A stretch of 64,000 bases of DNA. Source: Halopseudomonas phragmitis (GTDB lineage: Bacteria; Pseudomonadota; Gammaproteobacteria; Pseudomonadales; Pseudomonadaceae). Below are positions 55,493 to 63,535 of the stretch, one piece after another. The number at the start of each line of letters is the position of its first letter. The stretch's first letter is position 1. Both the position numbers and the translations under genes were made by a program. The notes beneath the pieces were generated by a model, which made no database searches, was not told the origin of the DNA, and saw nothing but the letters and a program-made list of their open reading frames with translations. The stretch spans positions 2,627,501 through 2,691,500 of the forward strand of contig NZ_CP020100.1 of the NCBI RefSeq assembly GCF_002056295.1, written 5' to 3'.

Positions 55493-57448
55493 ATGAGCAG
55501 GCTAGGGTATGCAGTAGCGGTGGTGGTTGTGGCGGGGCTGGCCGGGACACTGGGCTGGCTGACGCAAAGTGACGAGGAGCCGGCGCTGCTGCCGGCTCCA
55601 GCCCCAGAACTACGAGGTCAGGTGCTGGGGCAGGCCCAGCGCGATGGTGTGGATATAACCCTGGAAGTAGTTTCATCCGGCACTGCTGCGGTCCTGACTG
55701 AAGGCGTGTTTGCCGACTTCCGGATCCATCTGCGCGATGCCGGCAGTGGCCAGCCGCTGGTCGGTCTGGCACCGGGTGCCTGGATTGATCAGCAGGTGTT
55801 GCATGGCGCCGGGTCGGACGACCCGGCCATGGCCTGCCGTCAGCGGATTGCCCATTACCTCAAGGGCACCCTGGGCGTACGGCCGGTGGTGGATCTGAAC
55901 AGCTACTACATGTTGGTACTCAATCAGGATCCGAGTATCAGTGTGATTGACCCCTCGGTCTCGCTGGGCGGGCTGACCAGTACCCTGGCCCGGATAGTGC
56001 TCAAGCGCTCACCCATGGACTGGGTCGAGAGCCGCCGGCAAAAACGCCTGTATGTGTCAATGCCCAGCGCCGATGAAGTTGCGGTGATCGATACCGAAAG
56101 TTTCAACGTACTGGCCAGTGTACCGGCCGGGGCGCAACCCGTGCGGGTAGCGTTGCAACCCGACGAGCGCTACCTATGGGTCGGCAACAATGCCAGTGAT
56201 CCCGCGCTGAGCGGCGTCACCGTGCTTGATACCGTAACGCTGGAGCCGGTACTTCAGGTGGCGACAGGGGCCGGACATCACGAGATTGCCTTCACCAGCG
56301 ATTCAACCCGAGCCTTCGTCAGCAACCGCGACTCCGGCACGGTCAGCGTATTTGACACCGCTACACTCAAGCAACTGGCCGAACTCAAGCCTGGTGGCCA
56401 GTTGTTGGCGCTGGCGTATGCTGAACTGTCTGGTGCGCTCTATGTGGTCGATGGTGCCAGCGGGCGGGTCAGCGTGTTCGACGCCCGCAGTCTCAAGCCC
56501 CGCGCCGAGATTCTCAGCCAGCCAGGATTGGGGCCGTTGCAGCTCAGCCCGGATGGTCGCCATGCCTTGGTACTCAACCCCCGTGAAGACCGGGTATTGG
56601 TACTGGATACTGCCAGCGACAGGCTTATTCACGAGTTGCAAATCAGCGGTGAACCCTATCAACTGACGTTCAGCAAGACCTACGCCTATGTCCGCACGCT
56701 CGGATCGAACCGGGTCAGCATGATCGCCCTGGGCTCGCTCGGGACGGGCCGTACTCCGGTATTTCAGGACTTCGAAGCCGGTGTCCCGGCTCCGGGTCTG
56801 GCCGGCAACCTGCCGCTGGCATCCGGGATGGGGTTGGCGGTGGATGACAATGCGGTGTTCGTGGTCAACCCGGTGGACAACAGCATCTATTTCTACATGG
56901 AAGGTATGAACGCGCCGTCGTCGGCCTATATCAATCGAGGCCACACCTCACGGGCGGTGCGAGTCGTCGACCGGACCCTTCAGGAGGTTGAACCGGGGGT
57001 TTATCAGGGCCGTGTGCGTGTGCCATCGGCTGGTGAACTGGATCTGGCCATGGTGCTGGCGCAGCCGGACATGACCCAGTGCTTCAGCTTTCAGGTTGCC
57101 GCCGACCCGGAACTGGCCTCGCGACGCATGAGCCCTCGGGTCGAATACCTGCTGGAGACCGGCGTGGTGCGCGGCGAACCCAACCAGCCGGTACGTTTCC
57201 GGCTATGGCGCGGTGACAGCCAGGAGCCCTGGAGTGGGGTGGACGATCTGCGTCTGCGCTACTTCCTGGCCCCGGCCTCACGTAGCAGGGAGCAGCCGGT
57301 TCGGGAACTGGGAGACGGCCTCTACGAGGCGACCCTTAGCCTGGAACAGCCCGGTGCCTATTACCTGCATCTGGCATCGGAATCCCTGGGCCTGACTTGG
57401 GGGGATCTGCCTTACGCCAGTGTGCGCAAATTGCTGAATGGTGATTGA
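55493..57448 (+). CDS. membrane-anchored YVTN-type beta-propeller protein
   Basis: A 651-residue protein with an N-terminal membrane anchor or signal (about 2-25) and a seven-blade-like propeller at about 180-430. The blades carry repeats of the form VxVIDTxSFNVLAxVPAGxxPVRVALQPDxRYLWVGN. An Ig-like C-terminal part follows, with ALL-type strands after 470. The start at 55493 is 16 bp after the oxidase stop, with GAGGTG upstream; a GTG at 55490 is possible. Similar proteins accompany copper oxidases and may shield or hold partner proteins; function unknown. Confidence 0.8.
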   Translation: MSRLGYAVAVVVVAGLAGTLGWLTQSDEEPALLPAPAPELRGQVLGQAQRDGVDITLEVVSSGTAAVLTEGVFADFRIHLRDAGSGQPLVGLAPGAWIDQQVLHGAGSDDPAMACRQRIAHYLKGTLGVRPVVDLNSYYMLVLNQDPSISVIDPSVSLGGLTSTLARIVLKRSPMDWVESRRQKRLYVSMPSADEVAVIDTESFNVLASVPAGAQPVRVALQPDERYLWVGNNASDPALSGVTVLDTVTLEPVLQVATGAGHHEIAFTSDSTRAFVSNRDSGTVSVFDTATLKQLAELKPGGQLLALAYAELSGALYVVDGASGRVSVFDARSLKPRAEILSQPGLGPLQLSPDGRHALVLNPREDRVLVLDTASDRLIHELQISGEPYQLTFSKTYAYVRTLGSNRVSMIALGSLGTGRTPVFQDFEAGVPAPGLAGNLPLASGMGLAVDDNAVFVVNPVDNSIYFYMEGMNAPSSAYINRGHTSRAVRVVDRTLQEVEPGVYQGRVRVPSAGELDLAMVLAQPDMTQCFSFQVAADPELASRRMSPRVEYLLETGVVRGEPNQPVRFRLWRGDSQEPWSGVDDLRLRYFLAPASRSREQPVRELGDGLYEATLSLEQPGAYYLHLASESLGLTWGDLPYASVRKLLNGD

Positions 57449-57464
57449 CCGTCTGGAGGTCGAT

Positions 57465-58103
57465 ATGAAACTCGGATATCCGTTGAGACTGCTGTGCGCG
57501 CTCGGCCTGCTCGGTTATGCCAGCCTGAGCCTGGCGCACTCGGAGCATCATCACCAACCGCCAGCCAGCAGTGAGGAAACAGCTCAGGGCGTGCGGCTGG
57601 TGGATCGGCCGCTGATCGACCAGCATCAGCGGGAGCGGCGCTTGCCTGACGATCTGCTGGGCGATGAGCCGGTGGTAGTCGGCTTTGTTTACACCACCTG
57701 CACCACGGTGTGCCCGGTCATTTCGGCGATCATGGCCAAGGTCCGTGACCGCCTTGCCAGCGATGGCATCGATGCTCGGCTGCTGTCGATTACCGTTGAC
57801 CCGCTGCGTGATACCCCCCAACGCATGGCCGAGATGGCCAGCCGGTATGAGGCCGGTGAACACTGGAACTGGGTGACTGGCGCGCCGGACGATATCGAGG
57901 CGGTGCTGCGTGGTTTCCGGGTCTACAGCACCAACGTCGAGGAGCATCAGCCGGTCATCATGGTTGGGTTCAAGGGCCACTGGCTGCGTTTCTATGGGTT
58001 TGCCGATCCGCTGCAGATCGTTGCTGGCGTCAAACGCCTGCAGCGAGAACCAGAGGCCAAACTGGCGGTGCTGCCGGTTGGTCGTTGGGAGAGCCAGCCA
58101 TGA
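57465..58103 (+). CDS. SCO1/SenC copper chaperone, first copy
   Basis: A 212-residue periplasmic thioredoxin-fold protein that inserts copper or reduces the copper site. It has a signal peptide (about 1-24), then the His-rich HSEHHHQPP. The Cu-binding CxxxC is in YTTCTTVCPV, and the third ligand histidine is probably in NVEEHQPVIM. The start at 57465 has GGAGG upstream; the frame opens earlier at 57438 within the previous gene. It overlaps the second SCO gene as ATGA. Confidence 0.9.
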   Translation: MKLGYPLRLLCALGLLGYASLSLAHSEHHHQPPASSEETAQGVRLVDRPLIDQHQRERRLPDDLLGDEPVVVGFVYTTCTTVCPVISAIMAKVRDRLASDGIDARLLSITVDPLRDTPQRMAEMASRYEAGEHWNWVTGAPDDIEAVLRGFRVYSTNVEEHQPVIMVGFKGHWLRFYGFADPLQIVAGVKRLQREPEAKLAVLPVGRWESQP

Positions 58104-58744
58104 GATCATTATTGCTCGTGAGCCTGTTGCTGCTGAGCCTGCCGCTGGCGGCTCACCCTGGGCATGGGCACGATGCCGAGCTGGAGAGTCAGCCCGAGGT
58201 GCTGAGCCCTGGCATGATTCCCGATGCCCGCAGTTATTTCACCGATACCGTGCTGATCGATCAGCACGGTCAGGAGCGGCGGTTCTACAGTGATCTGCTG
58301 GAAAACCGGGTGGTGCTGCTCAATGTGATCTTCACCCGCTGCGAGGATGCCTGCCCGGTGATCACCAGCAAGCTCAAGCAGGTTCGCCGGCAACTGGGCG
58401 AGCGGGCCGAGGGTATCGACTTCATTTCGCTAAGCAGTGATCCACAGAACGATACGCCAGAAGATCTGAAGGTCTATGCGAAAAAACACGGTGTCGAAGA
58501 CGCCAACTGGCATTTCGTGACCGGTGATCCGGCCGATATGGCCCGGCTACTGGGCCGGTTAGGTCAGTTCACCGGCTCGGTGGAGAACCACTCGACCCTG
58601 CTGATCGCCGGGGATGTGGCCAACAAGCGCTGGAGCAAGATCCGCCCGGATGCGCCGGTCACAGCAATCGCTGAACGTCTTCTACTGTTACATCAACCAC
58701 CGGCTGCCGCGCGTCCATGTGCGCTCGACTCTGCACACTGCTGA
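58100..58744 (+). CDS. SCO1/SenC copper chaperone, second copy
   Basis: A 214-residue protein with a signal peptide (about 1-17) followed by HPGHGHDAE, a His-rich stretch. It has the CxxxC site in FTRCEDACPV and a histidine in SVENHSTLLI. It is clearly related to the first copy but only moderately similar. Two SCO proteins may load different copper sites of the large oxidase, or one may reduce the site for the other. The 3' end overlaps the cytochrome gene by 28 bp. Confidence 0.9.
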   Translation: MRSLLLVSLLLLSLPLAAHPGHGHDAELESQPEVLSPGMIPDARSYFTDTVLIDQHGQERRFYSDLLENRVVLLNVIFTRCEDACPVITSKLKQVRRQLGERAEGIDFISLSSDPQNDTPEDLKVYAKKHGVEDANWHFVTGDPADMARLLGRLGQFTGSVENHSTLLIAGDVANKRWSKIRPDAPVTAIAERLLLLHQPPAAARPCALDSAHC

Positions 58745-60225
58745 GCCTGGCACTGTTGCCGGCACTGGCCTGGGGCCTGAGCGACAACGAAAAGGCCGGG
58801 CAGCAGCTGTACCGTTATGGCCAGGCCAATACCGATAGCCCGGTGCAGGCTCGACTGGAAGCGGCTGACACCGTGGTCGATGCCAGCCTGTTGCCCTGTG
58901 CTGGCTGTCATGGTCGCGATGGTCGGGGACGGGCCGAAGGCGGGCTCAACCCGCCGGATATCACCTGGGCGCGGCTGAGCAAACCCTATGGCGAACGCTT
59001 GCCCGGCGCCCGTCAACATCCGCCTTATACCGAAGCCAGCCTGGCCAGGGCGATACGCGAAGGCGTTGACCCCGGGGGCAACAGGCTGTCGCCAGCGATG
59101 CCACGCTACAGCCTGAGCCAACGTCAGGTGCGTGATCTGATCGCCTATCTGCAGCGGATCGAAGAAGACTTCGACCCCGGTATCAGCGATCAGAGCCTGG
59201 TGCTGGGTACCTGGCAGCCCTTGAGCGGAGCGCAGGCCGATGGCGGTCAGGCCGTCAGTCTGAGCCTGCGTGAAGCGATTGCCCAAATCAATCTGGATGG
59301 CGGCATCCATGGCAGGCGGCTGACGCTGGTGGTGGTTGACAGTGCCGAGCGGGATGAGCAGGCGGTGCTGGATGAGCTGCTGGATCAGCATGAAGTCTTC
59401 GCCCTGGTCGCTGTGCAGACCAGCAGCGCCGCGCAGCAGGAGCAGTTGCGCCAGGCCGGAGTGCCGCTGGTTGGCACCTTGCTGCGTAATGATCCGGGAC
59501 CGGGTAGCGCATGGACGTTCGAGCCGCTGGCCGGTATTCAGGATCAGATGAAAGCCCTGGGGCTGTTCGCCGAACAGGCGCTGTCCGCCAGGGGGGCGGC
59601 GCTGATTCTGGTTGGGCCGGAGCCGGCCCATCAGGCCCAGGCCGAGTCGCTGAGCCGCTGGCTGGTGCAGCGGGGCTGGCCAGCACCAGCTATTCAGGGC
59701 GCCGAGGCACCGCTGGTGTTGGGTGATGGACTGTCAGCGCTGTTTTTACTGGGTAGCGGATTGTCTTCATCGCAGGTCAGCCTGCTGGCGTCGCATAGCC
59801 CGCCGCCTTATCTGCTGTTGGCGGGCGAACAGGCTCAGGCTGAACTGTTCGAGCTACCGATGGCCTTTTCCGCCCGGGTATTCGTTGCCTATCCGTTTTT
59901 ACCCGATGACTGGACTCCGGCTTTTCGTGAGCGGCTGGCCCGCCAGCGGGCAATACTTGGCAACGGTTATCTGAATCGCAGGGTCTCGGCCAGTGTGGCG
60001 CTGGCGATACTCGAAGAGGGGTTGCGTCGGGCTGGCCGCCAGCTCAGCCGCGAGGCGCTGATACGTGCGCTGGAGGAGCTGTATGATCATCCTACCGGGA
60101 TGTCCCCAAGGGTGGGCTTCAGTGGCGGGCGTCGGGTGGGGGCCGGGGCGCATATCGTACGATTGGATCTTGAAAATCGTGAACTGCATCACACCGGCTA
60201 TTACATTCCCCCGGAACAGCGCTAG
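58717..60225 (+). CDS. cytochrome c fused to a periplasmic-binding-protein domain
   Basis: A 502-residue exported protein (signal about 1-20). Residues about 25-150 form a monohaem cytochrome c with the haem site CAGCH (61-65) and axial Met in LSPAMP (M128). Residues about 165-490 match a type I periplasmic-binding fold of the branched-chain amino-acid receptor class (SLREAIAQINLDGGIHGRRLTLVVVDS). The fusion could pass electrons from a bound ligand or from the oxidase. It ends the operon that begins with the oxidase. Confidence 0.82.
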   Translation: MCARLCTLLSLALLPALAWGLSDNEKAGQQLYRYGQANTDSPVQARLEAADTVVDASLLPCAGCHGRDGRGRAEGGLNPPDITWARLSKPYGERLPGARQHPPYTEASLARAIREGVDPGGNRLSPAMPRYSLSQRQVRDLIAYLQRIEEDFDPGISDQSLVLGTWQPLSGAQADGGQAVSLSLREAIAQINLDGGIHGRRLTLVVVDSAERDEQAVLDELLDQHEVFALVAVQTSSAAQQEQLRQAGVPLVGTLLRNDPGPGSAWTFEPLAGIQDQMKALGLFAEQALSARGAALILVGPEPAHQAQAESLSRWLVQRGWPAPAIQGAEAPLVLGDGLSALFLLGSGLSSSQVSLLASHSPPPYLLLAGEQAQAELFELPMAFSARVFVAYPFLPDDWTPAFRERLARQRAILGNGYLNRRVSASVALAILEEGLRRAGRQLSREALIRALEELYDHPTGMSPRVGFSGGRRVGAGAHIVRLDLENRELHHTGYYIPPEQR

Positions 60226-60360
60226 ACTGCAAATATGCCCCCCATAACTGGGTGCTGAGCGAGCCGATTCCCCGGGGAAAACGCTCCCTCTGGCACCGGG
60301 TTTTCAGCCTCAAAGCTGCACTACCCAGACAGCTCGGGCCTCCCGGCAGGACGCCAAAAC

Positions 60361-60376
60361 TGGCATGAAGTATGCG
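60361..60376 (+). promoter_or_regulatory. candidate sigma-54 promoter of the receiver gene
   Basis: TGGCAT-GAAGT-ATGCG keeps GG and GC at sigma-54 spacing and shares ACTGGCAT and AAGTAT with the oxidase promoter. It lies about 65-80 bp before the receiver start. The -12 part is weaker than in the other two. Confidence 0.5.
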
Positions 60377-60440
60377 AGACCCCAAGTGGGAGCGTACTCC
60401 TGCTGTAGTTGTCAGTAGCACACTCTGAATGGAGTTCGCC

Positions 60441-60995
60441 TTGTCATACAGAATCTTGATAGTCGAGGATGAGCCGGTCCTGGCGGAGAACCTCAAGGCT
60501 TTCATGGAAAAGCTTCCATGCAAGGCCATGCTGGCTACCGATGGTGCACGCGCCATCGATTTGGCCGGCAAGTTTCCCCCGGATCTGATCATTCTGGATT
60601 ATCGACTGCCTGACATGGTCGGCTTCGATGTGTTGGATGCGGTACAGAACACCTGGCACGGCCAGTGTGTTCTGATCACCGGTCACCCGACCAACGAAGT
60701 CTGCGAGGAGGCGGGGAAACGGGGCATTACCCATATCATGTTTAAGCCCTTTCCCCTGGGTGAGCTGCGCAGCCTGGTGGCCAAGATGCTGAGCGTCGAG
60801 GCCCGGTCCGACGGCAACGGTCAAGTGCCGGTCGAACGGCGACGACAGGATAGCGGCACAGAGACGTTCCCAATGCGGCTGTATGACGGTACCTGGCTTC
60901 TGGCCGATCGGCGTCACGGTGGCAAACGCCCCGAAGATGATGACCAATCCCCGCCAAAGCCGGATGCCCCAGGGAGCAAGGCCGGCAAAGCCTGA
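60441..60995 (+). CDS. stand-alone response-regulator receiver
   Basis: A 184-residue protein with one receiver domain (about 1-120): VEDEP acidic pair, phospho-acceptor aspartate in IILDYRLPD, switch threonine in LITGHP and lysine in FKPFPLG. The remaining 60 residues are charged and low in complexity, with no DNA-binding or enzymatic domain. A TTG at 60441 with GGAG six bases upstream is preferred; an ATG at 60429 lacks a ribosome site. It may act by protein contact, for instance on secretion or oxidase expression. Confidence 0.8.
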   Translation: MSYRILIVEDEPVLAENLKAFMEKLPCKAMLATDGARAIDLAGKFPPDLIILDYRLPDMVGFDVLDAVQNTWHGQCVLITGHPTNEVCEEAGKRGITHIMFKPFPLGELRSLVAKMLSVEARSDGNGQVPVERRRQDSGTETFPMRLYDGTWLLADRRHGGKRPEDDDQSPPKPDAPGSKAGKA

Positions 60996-61064
60996 GTTTC
61001 CAGGGCAGGGTCACCGTCTTCAGCTACAGGCACATGTTGACTGTGGCATTGGGGAGGACGGCTC

Positions 61065-62756
61065 ATGGGTACTTCGGCACTGGTGGAGGCACACCCGCCA
61101 GCTTGGTTGACGGCCGAGTTGATGCAGCAGGCCAGCCAGGAAGCGGCCAGTCAGGGGCAACGGCTTATCAGCGCGCTGGAGCGGCATAGCGGCCTGCCTG
61201 CCGACGCCTTCGTTCAAGCCCTTGGCAGTTTGCTGCGCTACCCGGTGCTCGAACGCGAGCAATTGTTTCAGGCCACTCCCGATTTCGACCGGCTGTCTCT
61301 GGCCGGGATGCTCAAACACGAATGCGCACTGATCGAGCTGGACGGCCAACTGGCTGGAGTGCTGGCCGATCCCTTCGACGATGTTCGTCTGGCCCGGCTC
61401 GATCAGTTGGTCGACGGTGGAACCCTCTACCTGGTGCATCTCGACTGCCTGAACGCCTTTCTTGCGACCCACGAGGAGGGGTTTCACGCCGTGGCCGGGA
61501 TGCAGGGGCAGGGCGGTAGTCTGGAAGTCGAGCAGGATGCCGAGCAACTGTCGCTGGCGCGGATCAGCGAAGACGCCAGTGTGGTGGTCAAGCTGGTCAA
61601 TGCCACCCTCTATGATGCCCTCAAGGCCCATGCCAGTGATATTCATCTGGGTATGAGCCCTGGTGGGCTGAGTATCAAGTACCGAATCGACGGAGTGCTC
61701 AACAACATCAGCAGCGTCGCCGGCAATGAGCTGGCAGAGCAGGTGATCTCGCGGATCAAGATCATGGCCGAGCTGGATATCAGCGAGCGTCGGGTACCGC
61801 AGGACGGCCGCTTCAAGGTCAGTATCAAGGGTCGGCAGATCGATTTCCGGGTCTCGATCATGCCCAGCATTTTCGGCGAAGACGCGGTGCTGCGGGTGCT
61901 CGATAAGCAGGATCTGGCCGACCGCATGCAAGGCGTCTGTCTTGATGCCCTGGGTTTTGAACCCGAGGTCATGCGGCAGATGCGCGAACTGGCGACTGAC
62001 CCCTACGGCATGGTGCTGGTTACCGGTCCGACTGGTAGCGGCAAGACCACCACCCTGTACGCCATGATCAGCGAGATCAACCACGGCCTGGACAAGATCA
62101 TCACCATTGAAGATCCGGTCGAGTACCAGTTGCCCGGCGTTCTGCAGATTCCGGTCAACGAGAAAAAGGGCCTGACCTTTGCCCGGGGGTTGCGCTCGAT
62201 CCTGCGCCATGACCCGGACAAGATCATGGTTGGTGAGATTCGCGATGCCGAAACTGCCCAGATCGCGGTGCAATCGGCTCTGACAGGTCACCTGGTATTC
62301 ACCACCCTGCATGCCAACAACGTGTTCGACGTGATTGGCCGGCTGGCCCAGATGGAGGTTGACCCCTACAACTTGGTTGCCGCGCTCAACGCGGTGCTGG
62401 CGCAGCGGCTGGTACGGCTGGTCTGCCCGCACTGCCGGGTTGCGGCCAGCCCGGACGATGCTGAACTGCTGCGCTCGGGAATTGGCCTGGAGCAGCGCGA
62501 GCATTATCGCTTTACCCAAGGCAAGGGCTGCCACCATTGTCGTGGTACCGGTTATCGCGGGCGTACCGCCATTGCCGAACTGCTGCGTCTGGACGATGAG
62601 TTGCGGCAGATGATCGTTGAACGTCAGCCCATCAGCCGTATTCGCCAATATGCCAGTGTCCACGGTTTGCAGTTGCTGCGCCAAAGCGCCTTGCAGCTGG
62701 TTGCCTGTGGTCGCACCTCGCTGGAGGAGATCAACCGTGTCACCTTTGCTGCCTGA
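61065..62756 (+). CDS. gspE: GspE, type II secretion ATPase
   Basis: A 563-residue secretion ATPase that drives pseudopilus assembly. It has an N-terminal N1E-like domain (about 10-150), Walker A GPTGSGKT (about 321-328), an aspartate box with IITIEDPVEYQ, Walker B in DKIMVGEIRD, and a four-cysteine zinc region (CPHC and CHHC). A GGGGAGGACGG ribosome site precedes the ATG, like that of the transglycosylase. It is the first gene of the rightward T2SS block; gspF and gspG lie on the far side of the oxidase cluster. Confidence 0.95.
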   Translation: MGTSALVEAHPPAWLTAELMQQASQEAASQGQRLISALERHSGLPADAFVQALGSLLRYPVLEREQLFQATPDFDRLSLAGMLKHECALIELDGQLAGVLADPFDDVRLARLDQLVDGGTLYLVHLDCLNAFLATHEEGFHAVAGMQGQGGSLEVEQDAEQLSLARISEDASVVVKLVNATLYDALKAHASDIHLGMSPGGLSIKYRIDGVLNNISSVAGNELAEQVISRIKIMAELDISERRVPQDGRFKVSIKGRQIDFRVSIMPSIFGEDAVLRVLDKQDLADRMQGVCLDALGFEPEVMRQMRELATDPYGMVLVTGPTGSGKTTTLYAMISEINHGLDKIITIEDPVEYQLPGVLQIPVNEKKGLTFARGLRSILRHDPDKIMVGEIRDAETAQIAVQSALTGHLVFTTLHANNVFDVIGRLAQMEVDPYNLVAALNAVLAQRLVRLVCPHCRVAASPDDAELLRSGIGLEQREHYRFTQGKGCHHCRGTGYRGRTAIAELLRLDDELRQMIVERQPISRIRQYASVHGLQLLRQSALQLVACGRTSLEEINRVTFAA

Positions 62757-63534
62757 TCAAAGGACCATAGTGCTGACCGGATCGGAAGCCGGATTGTTCC
62801 GTGCCAGTCAGGGGCGGGCTCAATGCCTGGCGCGGGTTGATTTCAACCTGGGTGACGAGGCTGGCTTACTGCAGGCCATGGCGCAGTTGCTTGAACAGGT
62901 GCGGCGTGGCACCTGCTTGCGCCTGCTGTTGGCCAGCCATTACGTGCGTTACGCGCTGGTGCCCTGGAGCGATGACATCCACAGCCCGGCTGAACTGGCC
63001 GCTTATGTTCGCCTGCGTTACGAACTGATCTATGGCGAACATGTGCGCAACTGGCGTTTCTCGCTGTCCAGCGAGTCGGCTGGCAAGCCTCGGCTGTCGG
63101 CCGCGCTGCCGGACGAGCTGTTGAAATCCTGGTGTGAACTGGTGAGCCAGAGCGGTAATCAGTTGGGCTCGGTACAACCCTATCTGGCGGTGGCTTTCAA
63201 CCGCTTTCGTAACCGTCTGGAGCCGGACGATTTCCTGTTCATCCTGGCTGAGCCAGGGCGTGGCAGTCTGCTGCAGGTCAGTAATGGTGCCTGGGTTGGG
63301 GTGTACTCCCAGGGGTGCGCCGAACGCCGCGAGGCGCTGGCCGATCTGGTGGTGCGGCAAAGCACCCTGCTGGGGCTGGCAGCTGGCAGCAAGCGCCAGG
63401 CCTTCCTGCATGCTCCCGGGCAAACCCTTGATGATCTGGCATTACCTGAAGAACTGCACTGCCAGCGGCTGCAACTGGGCAGCCCGGCTGACAGCGTTGA
63501 CCCTCTGACCGACATGGCGCGGGTGGGCTGCTGA
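62737..63534 (+). CDS. probable T2SS inner-membrane platform protein, cytoplasmic GspL/PilM-like part
   Basis: A 265-residue protein starting at a GTG inside the end of gspE, with GGAGGAG seven bases upstream. It has no membrane helix. Segments such as LRLLLASHYVRYALVPW and ADLVVRQSTLLGLAAGS have the feel of the actin-like GspL/PilM fold, but the similarity is too weak to be certain. It ends 1 bp before the next gene, which has a membrane helix; the two could be a split GspL. Confidence 0.55.
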   Translation: MSPLLPDQRTIVLTGSEAGLFRASQGRAQCLARVDFNLGDEAGLLQAMAQLLEQVRRGTCLRLLLASHYVRYALVPWSDDIHSPAELAAYVRLRYELIYGEHVRNWRFSLSSESAGKPRLSAALPDELLKSWCELVSQSGNQLGSVQPYLAVAFNRFRNRLEPDDFLFILAEPGRGSLLQVSNGAWVGVYSQGCAERREALADLVVRQSTLLGLAAGSKRQAFLHAPGQTLDDLALPEELHCQRLQLGSPADSVDPLTDMARVGC

Positions 63535-63535
63535 C

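Noticed and set aside
60286..60301. Sigma-54 promoter TGGCAC-CGGGT-TTTCA
   Set aside because: The -24 part is perfect but the essential GC at -12 is missing; the element at 60361 keeps it.
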